A DNA stretch of 64,000 nucleotides from Zygaena filipendulae. Lineage: Eukaryota > Arthropoda > Insecta > Lepidoptera > Zygaenidae. The notes under the pieces were generated by a model. That model had not been told where the DNA came from. It saw nothing but the letters and a program-made list of their open reading frames with translations, and did no database searches. The position numbers and the translations under genes are program-made. Position 1 is the first letter of the stretch, and every line of letters begins with the position of its first letter. Location of the stretch: assembly GCA_907165275.2 (NCBI GenBank), contig OU015649.1, positions 6,478,001 to 6,542,000 of the forward strand, given 5' to 3'. This document shows, in pieces, positions 29,701-41,700 of the stretch.

Positions 29701-32700
29701 GTTTTAGCGTGAAAAATGAACAGCAATTCACTTTCATATATAAAAATGTTAATACTTAAAAATATAAGTATACATAATACATTAGAGAAATTGAATTAAC
29801 TTCTAACTATATGCGAGCATTGTCTTAGTTTAAAAATTTACATAATAATGTGTAAAAATAAAATATTTCAATTTAAATTGACAAGGTGTAATGAGACTAA
29901 AATTAAAATTAATAGAAAATTCAGTCATTGTAAAATTAAATTATTAGGAGCAACACGATCCGTTCATAAAAACGCTTGAAGCGTCTTCATCTCTACGAAG
30001 GACAATCTCGAGAACTTATTCATAATTGTCAATTATGGACTGTCATCTGACTTGAATTCAAATCAAATCACGAATGTTCATTAATTAATTTATAGTAATT
30101 AACGACGGTCTCTTTAGTCTTGGCAACTGCTATATAAACGTGTATATATTTTGGAATAAATTATGACAGTCCATGGTAATCGCGTGCTAAAAATTAACGA
30201 TACATCTTCAATAAATTGTTTGATTGTAAAGGATTACTGTCATGGGGACTGCTATGGTGCGCTTTTGGCGATGGTTGGAGATGGGACGGTCGATGGTTCA
30301 CACTTGTGGCGGTGGCTAGCGTTGCTTGGGCCAGCGGGCGAGCATTGGAGGCGGGCACAACTCTCCCGCCATTATTAGCTGCCTTGCTGACTGGGATACT
30401 TGCACGCAACCTAAACATCCTCGATATGAGGCAATATACCCAGATGGATGCCTTTTTAAGGTATGAGTTCCTACTTAAAAATATTTGTAATATCTATATC
30501 CTCATCAAATTGTATAATTCATCTCGCGTCCGTTTAAAAACGGAATTGTCATTAGGGAACGTTTTATGATTCACACAGTTTGCCAAAGCCAAATGGTATA
30601 CCTACATACCATCTACAACGTGTTAATGAATTAACTGAAAACTAGAAAATAGTTTGCTCAGAATCTACTAGCGAATCGCTCGCACTTATGTTTTAATATA
30701 GGTTATATTTTTTCATTTTTATCAGCCCATGTCTAAATTATTCATAATACTATATTTGGCGCGTACGCCACCCGCAGCAAAAAAATTCGAACCGGTAGGC
30801 GCGGGCGTAGCGCTTGGAATTTCGTATAGATAGGTCACCTTCAAACTAATGTTGAATAACTTTTAAAGTATAAATTTTTTCGACATAAAATATATTTTAA
30901 TCATAATTATTGTATATTGTTTAATTTTTTTAAATGGGGTGAATCAGGTTTTCAGTTAATTCGTTAACACGTTGTATATTTAATCGAACACAATTTGCAA
31001 GCAATATATGACTGTTGACGTACTTACTGAGGTTTTGGCAGTAGGTATTATGTAAAATGTCGAGATTTGTTTTTATTTTTTTAAATTTATTTATTCGTTT
31101 TTACAAAGCAAGACGAGACATAAATGTCAACAACGTAGGTAGTTATTTATTTCTCAGATACAGTATGCTAACCATTCACATTTCTAGGTTTTTTTTTTAA
31201 TATTGTATTTTTTTTTTTTTTTCTGTTGTTGTTGTTGTTAAAGTGACAACACAACGTTTGCAGACTAATTTCACAAATTGCCCGATAGGTATATTATATT
31301 TTATTGGCATTTTATTGATTAATTATTGTAAGCGTAAGTATAATGTATAATCTTATATAAATTAACCAATATTATTTACCAGAAAAATTTACCCCGTTGT
31401 AATTCTGGGTAAAGCTTCACTTGGCTGGGATTTATCGTACATGAAGGACAACTGGCAACAGATCTCTCTCCTCGGGGTGGTGCCCTGGTGCGGCGAGGTA
31501 GCGGCAGTGGCGACGTGCTCACACTTCCTAGCCGACTTTCCTTGGATATGGGGTGAGAATAAAGTTTTACAATAGGGTAGGTACTTGCATGAAATTTATA
31601 ATAGGAAATTGTGTCAATATTTCAAAAAAGAGCCTTAGAAAAGCATTATCGTGAAAGATTTACAAAATTTTCAATAGTTTCCAAAATATTCAACTTTTAA
31701 TTTTGTGAAACGGGACGTTGCAACGAAACACTAATCACAGCCACGCTCAACATGTTACGTCACTATTATTTTTTTAGGAAACATTTACCTCTTTCAGTGA
31801 AGGCAAAAGAAACACAGTAACACATATTTTCCTTTTTCTGAAGTTTTTTCCTTTAAAATGCATCGGTAAGATGCATTTCGATTCTTTACTGGAAATTTTG
31901 GAAGTAACTCGACACAGTTCAACTTTAATTTCGCTTTTGGATATTGAAATTATCTGTCTGTCAATGTCACATTGTCATTGTCAATATGACAGTGATATCT
32001 TTATCACAGATTAATAAGGCGTAATTTTAAGCTAGTGACGTCAATCCGCGTTTTGGCAGTAAAGTCAAAAGTAGGAACTTTGAAACGCTCTATTTAATTA
32101 ATTTATGCATAAATTTTTTATTTTTCTTTTTTTGTTTAAGTAGGCCATATATCCTACAAATAGGCTGGAGAAAAAATTCATGCAAGTCCCTATTGAAATT
32201 TAATAGTACATTGTTATCCTAGGGGTGAAAGTAACTAGTCCCGAGACGGGGTTTGGCCAATAGATCGAGGGACTAAATAAGTCTTTCTCCCGAGGATAAC
32301 ACTGTGCTTTTCATTACGAATGCAAGGAAAGTCAAAATACAAATAGGAATTAGCTAAAGAAAAAATTAGTGAAGATCGGATAGTCGCTTGACACTTTCCC
32401 ACCTATTTCTTTTTCTTTGGCCGGCTAGCTATTCAGCCAGTATTTTTTATTTACATTGTGGCGACCTAAAAAACATATTTTCTTTAATTATTAAGTATTA
32501 ATTAAAGAAAATAAAAAAATATAAATAGGATTTAGCTTAAGAAAAAGTGAGTGAATTTTATTTTAATTAATACCTACTTAAACTTTACGTTATTTCAATT
32601 TTACATCGTGCTGGCTGTATAGAATGTTGAAACATGGTTCAATAGAAATGTGAAAATAGACCTAGTTTTTTTTTAATAATTTGACAGTTGTCAGTTGAAA

Positions 32701-35700
32701 GCGATTCTCCCTAGGGCTGAAAAGGGTTACTTTCAACCCGCTTCTCAGGCAACTTCAGACCTACTTTCCGAGTATGAGTAATGAAAATGTATTTTGTATA
32801 ATCTATAAAAGGAATAGGTTATTGAAACACTGACTATACACGAAATCTCGAAAATTACGAGATGTATGAAGCTGAAAAGCAGGTAAATATTTTTTTGATA
32901 GGAGACGTCAGCTAAGAATGGATTTCACGGATTTCCCGAGGGAGCTCCTAAATAGATTAACAGGAGTGAAACCATAGAGAACAGCTAGTATTGTGATATT
33001 ATTATTTATGAACAAGAATCAGAATTAAACACGCTACTGGAACCCATAAGTAATTGCCTTTATTGCATGTCAGGGTCGGATGTAAAAATAGAAATTACTT
33101 TCAATTGTTAATAACTACAGCGAATGCATTAAGTTCTAGTTGATTTTTTAATTAGGTACTTGGATAGGTAAAGATGTGCGCGCCGTAAAATCTTCATAGT
33201 TGATATAAATTTTATCTTATCTTATCTATACGTATATTTTCTTTTAATCTATCTGAGTGGTTGTTTGTTTGAATGGTTGAATAATAATAATTTAGAGCTC
33301 TTTGATACAAAACGGACTTGTTATTTAAAAATAATAATATAGATATAGGGATCAAATCTGCGCAGGTGCAGGCGCCTATCCTATATGCGTAGCACAGCGT
33401 CCACACAATAACTAATTTATTGGTAACAGACACTAATTAATTCGCATACTGAATGAGACGATTGAGAGACGTGTAGGTAATAAATATCATCAATTAATTA
33501 TATCGTCATTCATACTGTATGCAAATGTCTGGCCAATCATAATAATAATAAAAATAAATCACATTTGCAGCCAAAAGTAATACCTACTTTCATCTTATGG
33601 TAAAGTAACCTTTGTATGAGATAACCCTGGAGTTAGACTCTTTTAAATATAGGTACTTATCGGTACGTACCTATTCATATTTCATATACAAAAACTTTTG
33701 TATAAATATATTATTTATGCTAGTAAAATAATCATAAAATATGTTTGTATACAAAGAAACATGCATACCTACCATACAAACCTGTATAGGTGCTGGGAAA
33801 AAAGAGAACATGCCATTTATTGAAGTCCGCTAATAAAGTATATCGTTAACTATATATTTTTTTCATATTTTAATATCCATAGGACTAGAAAAATGAATTA
33901 GTACCCATACTTAAAAATTTCATTTCCAATAACAATATTTAAACGATTTTTTATTATGAAAATTAAATTAATCGCCCGTCGATACCGATCACAATCGCAT
34001 GGCATCTGAGTTGTTCGTAATATAATGGCAATTTAATCACATCAGACATGGGAGTCGTATTTCGACGGCTTTCAATACATTTTTGCTATAACATGACGTG
34101 TTATATTGGAGGCGTAGCGGTGTTGAATCGTCGCGTCGCACGAACGCGCCGCGCCACACGTTTACGCCCGCGCCCACGGAGAAAATAATACAGTATTCAG
34201 AACTACATAGAGAGTCGGCGAGAGGTAGGTGGGGTAGCGCGCTACGGTGGCAAGTAAGGAAGTTAGAGCAAATGCTCTAACTTTCTCAAAACTTCCTTTA
34301 CTGGCATCCCAAGCATATTTCCTGCAATATTCCTAAAACGGTGAATTTAAAAAAACGGTGACTAACCGCCGCACTCAGAGTCGACTTTAATGATTACTTA
34401 GTTAAGTATAGATTTTTAAAACAAAACTGCCGCAATCAGATAAGTTTAATAAATTAATGTTAATTGGCATTTAATCAGATGTAACTTATTTAGTTAAATA
34501 CCAATTAACATTAATTTATTAAACTTATCTGATTGCGGCAGTTTTGTTTTAAAAATCTATACTTAACTAAGTAATCATTAAAGTCGACTCTGAGTGCGGC
34601 GGTAAGTAAAACATAACCAAACACTGTTTATTAATTATTATATTTATTGCGAACAAGCTGTGCCCCGCGTTTACACCTGCGCAAGTTTCGGATTACTCCT
34701 TATAACATCAGCGAATTAGCAGTGAAAGTCCCGTCAAAATTGGTCCAACCGTTTCGGAGATTCACTCGCGTGTCAATAATGTGCAAACTACAGGAGAGTA
34801 TACTGCCACAAATATGGTGCTCAACCGAACACCGGTAGCAGAAATATAATACTAATGACCAATCTTCGGTGAGGAACTTTTCGGTCGCGAACTTTACTGA
34901 ATAAGCCCCTATTTTCTCTCAGGGTTCGTTACTTAGTTTTCTATGCATCAATGATTGTAGAATGTCAATTTGGTTAGGGGGGCTGATTTAAAAAATATTT
35001 ATTCATCAATCTCACTAAATTAATGAATGTTTTTGTGTGTCATAGATATATGCTATAATCAGTCGGCGACACTATTGTTTATAGATACTAAACTAAGTTC
35101 CATCAGGAGGCCGATCGCGCTATTTTGTTCGATATTATCAATGTAAAACTAAAAACAAACTATTCTCATTATGCACAAATTCGTATGGCAATATTCATTT
35201 GTTACAGCAATGTTCCAACCTCAGGTTCCAACTCTTATTTGATAATTGTTTTTGAAACGTTATACCAAAAGTGTCAAAGCTCTACGAAGTTTGACAATTG
35301 TTGACAAAAAACGAAACAGAATTTTCACGAAACACTATTTTCAAATCGTAAAAAATTAGCGCGGTTGGCCTCCAGTTCTGTGCCCCCGCCTGTCGTTGCG
35401 GCGCCTCACCACGGCGGTCGGGCCTTTTGCACCGTGCATGCTCTCGTGCTCTGTACCTGTAATTACGTGGCGTGGTCCGATTACACAAAGAAACAATCGC
35501 TAGCTGTGAAAATGAAAATAGTTTTTAATTTATGTAATTTGATTTTAATTACACACCTTTTTAACGTTTTTAAAATTTGATTGGATTTTCCTTTGACCCT
35601 GGTGTGATTTAAAATCTAACTGAATAAAAGCTTGCAATAAATTTTAGTGTTTTATATATACCTACGCAGTTCATTATCACTCGCGTCCAAAATGTAAATA

Positions 35701-38700
35701 ATTTTAAATTTAACAGAGGTGTCAAGAATCGACTATAAAATAAATGTAGGTACGTATATCAGAATCATTAACAAGTGACTAATACGCCATTTGCCGCTAC
35801 GCTATAGGATAGTTTTTAGTCACACGTAAAAAGAAACTCGAGTGCTTTTAAAAAAACTTGAAACAAGTTATATGAAATACGAACTAAAAAGTGAAAAATA
35901 ATCATCAAATTAAAAAAAAATGCGTGAGTATCGTGGAAAACTTGGTTAGAACGAATTTTTTTTTCCATATTAAACTGAGTCCGACACAGCCGACTGTGTC
36001 TGTTAGGCGGGAAAAGACGCAAAAATACAAAAAAAAAACTCATAATTAGAAAAATCTTAGTTGCTTTGTTTATTCCGCGGAGCAGCCGTATGACGCTGTG
36101 ACGGAAAATGAATTTATACTCCCATCCGTAGCGTGCGATAAAGACCTTCGTTCTAAAAACATGTAAAGACAATATTGCGAGATAAAATACCAAAATCAGT
36201 CATTAATTTTGCTAATCCCTCCTAGATAAAAATAAAAAACTATTAAAAAAAATTATTAATTAAAAATTATTCTATAAATATATAAAATAGATATATCTAT
36301 AAAATAAGTTAATCTAAATAAGTATTTAGTACATATTTTAAAAGTCAAAATCTTTTAACTGTGTTAACTAAAGAAATCTATCTTTACTCAGTTTTTACAA
36401 AGTGATCCAGCAAAATATGCAATGTCTCAATAAATACCAAAATTTAATAAAAATATATTTGAAATATTACCTACTTAGCTATATTTAGAGCGAAAGGATA
36501 TCCGGATCCCGCCAGATGTAGACGGCTAGGTAGCTAGTTAATCCATTAGAGCTCGCAGTAAAAGCACGAGTGCGGAGCGATATGTTCGATGGATATTGCT
36601 ATTAATATCATTGCGGTGCGGATTCACCTGCATTATGCATATTCGAAATCAGTACATTTTAATACGCTTATCTTGCAACGATACTCAAATTACCAGAAAA
36701 CCCGATTGGTGTTTCTTTTACTCTTTCTATTTATTTTTTCCCCTTATAACCAAAATAACATTTTTCTTGAAAATAACACGTGTAAGCAACTTTTACTAAA
36801 TGAAAATTTCGTCAAAGTCTTCTGCATCTTTAATTGTGGTGTTAATCGCGATATATCGTATGATATTGGAAAAAAATACGTTTTGCTTCCAAGAATAAAA
36901 ATACGGTTCTCTCTTAAGACCAAATTTCTTACTCAGTCACATGTCTGATGCACAAGTTACGTTAACAATAGTTTGGAAGCAAACAAGTTTACTTTTCTAC
37001 ACTAAATTAAAAATATAATTGTAAAATGCGATGTGACAATAATTATGCTAGTTTATAGTTCTTAATCCTATGGCAATAAAGTGAAACGGTCAATTTTTTT
37101 TATTTGCACAGATGTAGAATCGGAAAGTGATAGACTCTTTTTTAATTATATCAAAAAGTCAAAGAGGACGAAACAATCAATAAAACCGCGAACTAGTAGT
37201 TCCTGTAATGTTAAGTGTACAATGTACATACATAGCTTTACATCAACATATAATAGGTACCAACATATTATATGGACCTTTGTTACTTTTTATTGCAGGC
37301 TTCCTACTAGGCTCCGTATACGCGTCAGTGTCTTGCGCGGTGGTGATACCAACGGTACAGCGCGTCAGTAAAAATGTGGGACCCACCGGCACTCACGTCA
37401 ACTGGTCTCAACTCGTGTGTACCGCTGGTGGCGTCGACACAGCACTTAGCGTTGGCGTCTTCGGCCTCATATTCTCTTTGATGTTCTGCGATACTAACGA
37501 CGTGTATCGATACGTTAAAGTAAGCTATGGTCACACTAGGAACAAAAAGTTTGTATCGTGATTCTGAAGGATGTGTTTCTTGTTGTATTACTTCAAGCCT
37601 GACTTTGTACTTCCATAATGACTTTCATTTCTCTTCCCACCCCCACAGAGAAAAATTTTATTCCCAAAAACTATTTAATTTTAGTTCGTCGTAAAAGGAA
37701 ACTACTGTACAATTATCATATTTCTGGCTTAAGTGGGCGTTGATAAGTGTGTGATGCTTTATTGCCCATCCACAACCCGAACATCCTTAAAAGTGAAAGT
37801 GTTAATATATGTGTGTGTGTGTGTGTGTGTAAATGTATGTCTCACAGTATACCACAGAACATCATCATATCCACAGGCAGGACTAACGCTATTTGTGGGT
37901 GTTGGAGCAGGCGTCGCTTGGGGCAGGCTAGCGGGGATGGTACCACACTCACACGACCACTACCACCAAGAGCTGCGCGTTTTGTTCGTGCTATTCGGTG
38001 GATTGTTTGCTAATTTCTTCACTTCGCTATACGAATGGGGTGGAACGGGTTAGTAAAAATATGGGAGTCATTTGTCATTGTTATTTCACCATAATATCCA
38101 TGACTTTAACTGTAACAGACGATATCGTAAAGTATTAATTCCGGTATGCTTTAGACTATATAGTATTTGCCTAGCTGTCGAACAAATTGATTGATGTGAT
38201 GATTGTCGGATTGATTTTGATACAATTTTTACTGTGTCCTGGTATTGTTTACTTTAAGTAACAACCTTCATTTGCTAACATTTTTCAGGTGGTGTGGCGG
38301 TACTAGCCTGCAACGCGACTGCTGCAATGTACTGGGCACGCCGCGGTTGGCAGCTGAATAACAACCCAGCCTCGACGGCTTATCGCGTTATGTGGAGTGC
38401 CTTGGAGCCCGTGCTATTTGCTTACACAGGCACCTTTTTTGTGGTGAGTGTCGTAGTTCTATTAGGTACATTAGATTCTGTATTATGTTCTAAAGCGGTG
38501 CACCTGTTTTAACCGCGCGAGGATTCGATTCGATTTTAATCTTATATTCACTGTTTTGTACCTATACTCTATCATATATACCAATATTCTCGTATATACA
38601 CAGTAGCCTCTTATTGCAACAGTTATAAACGATATCCAAAAAGGAAGATATTGCATTATGGTTGTCTTTTGTTATAGAACTTTTTGTAAATAGTTATTTT

Positions 38701-41700
38701 CAAGTAGGTAAGTTATAATACTAAATAGATTTCTATTATGGTTTTTTCAAATAGTATGCCGTCTGAATCCGTACAGATCTCAAAGAAAATCGAAGTCAGG
38801 ACATGTGAATTGATATTTTTAAGTTATTTCTATTTTTTTTTACAAAAGTGATTGAAAAATTTGCCTTGAAGTTACAAAAAACTGATAAAAGATAATATAT
38901 TTCCAATGCGGCGTTTTGAAGGGTTCTCAATGATACCAAAATTTCGGGGTAAACAGTAATATGATTAATATTATTGTTGTTATATATTTTCATAATAATA
39001 TGAATGGTTTAAACTTTCATACAAATTTCTAGAAATGGTGTGAACGTATACATGAGATTCAACAATGTACCGCTCATTTTGTTCGCTCGACAACACTCAT
39101 CTCTGCTATAGTAACACTTGAGTTACTAGTAGTAGTTACAAATAGGACTATGAAGTGCGTATACCTACATATGTTCATTTCATTAGTAATGAATCGCACT
39201 GCTTTAATTTTATGAACGTATTTTCCTAAAAATCGAACTAGTTACACTAATTAATACTCGTTTAGGTAAGAATTTTTTTATGATATCGCCTTCATTTCAA
39301 TCCTATGTAGAGACTGTGATGAAACCAAAATCTCTAGAAAGAAACATAAAAAAATCAGTGAGAGCTTTCGTGTGAAACTGTCGAACCAAGTCGAACGCTG
39401 AATTCTAAAACTGATGGTTCCAATTAAAAAATCCATTTTTATTGCACCTATTCCGTGAAAATTTGTAAGCTGTTAGGTATCTATATGAAAAGTAGGTATT
39501 TGTTTTTTTTTTTTTTTTTTTTTTTTTTATGTATGTTCACCGATTACTCGAAGATGGTTGGACCGATTTCAAAAATTCTTTTTTTGTTTGAAAGGGTATA
39601 CTCCCAATTAGGTCCCATTGCCACCAAGTCGGGATCTGATGATAGGATCTTGGAGAAATCGAGAGAACTCTTCAAAAATTATAGGCACACCTATAGCGAT
39701 TTGGGTATTTTTTATAGTAAATCGTTCATTTGCTTTCGAAAAGCAAAATTTGAAGAAGTGGAACTGATGATGAAGACCCCAGATGGTCATCGGAACTACT
39801 CAACAATAATACGTATTTCAGGGGTTCTAGTTAGAGCGATTTCGAAAATTGTTTTTGTTTGAAAGGGGATACTTCCGAATTGGTCACATTGTCACCAAGT
39901 CAGGATCTGATGGTGGGATCTTGGAGAAATCGAGGGAACTCTTCAAAATTTATAGGCACACCTATGGCGATTTGGGTATTTTTTATAGTAAATCGTTTAT
40001 TTGCTTTTGGAAAGTAAAATTTGAAGAAGTGGAACTGATGATGAAGACCGCAGATGGTCATCGGAACTACTAAATAATAGGTATTTCACAGATTCTGATT
40101 CGTTAACTTTAATGTGGTTTCTAAACAATTTATGTTCGTCACAATGTATATGGTGAAGTGGAACTGATGGTGGTGTACCAGCAGAACTCCTCAAAAATTA
40201 ACGTCCCTGCATCGGGAAAAGCAATATTTTGTAAAAGGTTATGAGCAGTTGATAGTATGCTATTGTAACTTAGATAAATTACAAACCAACTCACTAAAAA
40301 GCAAGAAATAAACAAATTTTTAACAAAAAAATTAAAACCGACTTCCAAAAACACAAATCTAAAAAAGCTAAAAATAATAAAATACCGATTTAATCCAAAA
40401 GACAAAAACACACGTAATATTATTATTGGTTTGTGCTACCACTGATCGGTATGAAGTCGGTGACAAGCCAAATATGGAGGGGGTAGATGGGTTAAGTCGA
40501 CTCCTGCCACCAGCTCTTCGTGAGCAAAACAACTCAAGTGGGCAGACACCAGCGGGCTTGTCACCGAATTCAAACCGATTAGTGGTAGCACAAACCAATA
40601 ATAATATTACGTGTGTTTTTGTCTTTTGGATTAAATCGGTATTTTATTATTTTTAGCTTTTTTAGATTTGTGTTTTTGGAAGTCGGTTTTAATTTTTTTG
40701 TTATAAATTTTATAAACTACGTTTACAGATTTTACAAAATAGAAATAAACATATTCGTATACACATAATAGATGATCCTTGTTCTTTTGAACTAACTGAT
40801 AATAAATAAATTAATATTAGATTTCATGGCTTCTCTTTAAATTATTAAGACGCAACGTATCCCCATCATTGACGCTGTTGATTATGTCATATGTTTATGA
40901 ACAAAGTGGTTAAAATTTATGTAGATTCGATTCGTGGCGAATCGTGTATAAAAATGAAATATATATAAATATAGCTAAAGTTAAAACTCTTAAAACTACA
41001 GTAAAAATAATACTAAAATATTTTAATATCTGTCTTTTTTCAGATCGATAGTTCCATGTCGGATTCAGTAATAGTGGGACTTGAAATTTTAGTGATTTGT
41101 TTGTCAGTGCGACTAGCACTCGCGTTCCTGGTGTGCTGGAAACTCACGATAAAGGAAAGACTCTTCGTGTGTTGTGTTTGGATACCAAAATCTATTGTAG
41201 AGGTGAGAAAAACGAGTGCGTCACTTCGTACCTACGCCTGTCGGTCACACACGCAGAAACAGAATACAATTTCTATCTCTTACATCATGAAGAGTCCTTA
41301 GGAGTTAGGATTTAGAGTTGTTTGATCCACTATACGAGTATATTAAAACAGATAAAATGTAAACTTACCGCCGCACTCAGAGTCGACTTTAATGATTACT
41401 TAGTTAAGTATAGATTTTTAAAACCAAACTGCCGCAATCAGAGACGTTCAGTAAATTAATGTTAATTGGCATTTAATGAGATGTAACTTAATTAGTTAAA
41501 TGCCAATTAACATTAATTTATTAAACTTGTTTGATTGCGGCAGTTTTGTTTTAAAAATCTATACTTAACTAAGTAATCATTAAAGTCGACTCTGAGTGCG
41601 GCGGTTATTTACCTAGTATAAGACTAAAGAATGTATAGAGACTGACCTCCCAGACACTTGTTCCTACACTTAAAATGTCCTAGCTTAAATAAACGTTCAG

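Noticed and set aside
35365..35480. GC-rich stretch as a coding exon
   Set aside because: Open on both strands but without splice borders that preserve the NHA gene 2 frame, and no recognisable protein.
36589..36948. 119-residue plus-strand frame in intron 5 of NHA gene 2
   Set aside because: Low-complexity Phe/Leu/Asn composition and no exon borders that fit the gene's phase.
40368..40656. Pair of 76-residue open frames on opposite strands
   Set aside because: They mirror each other because the DNA is a foldback of about 120-bp arms; similar frames appear in other copies of the repeat.
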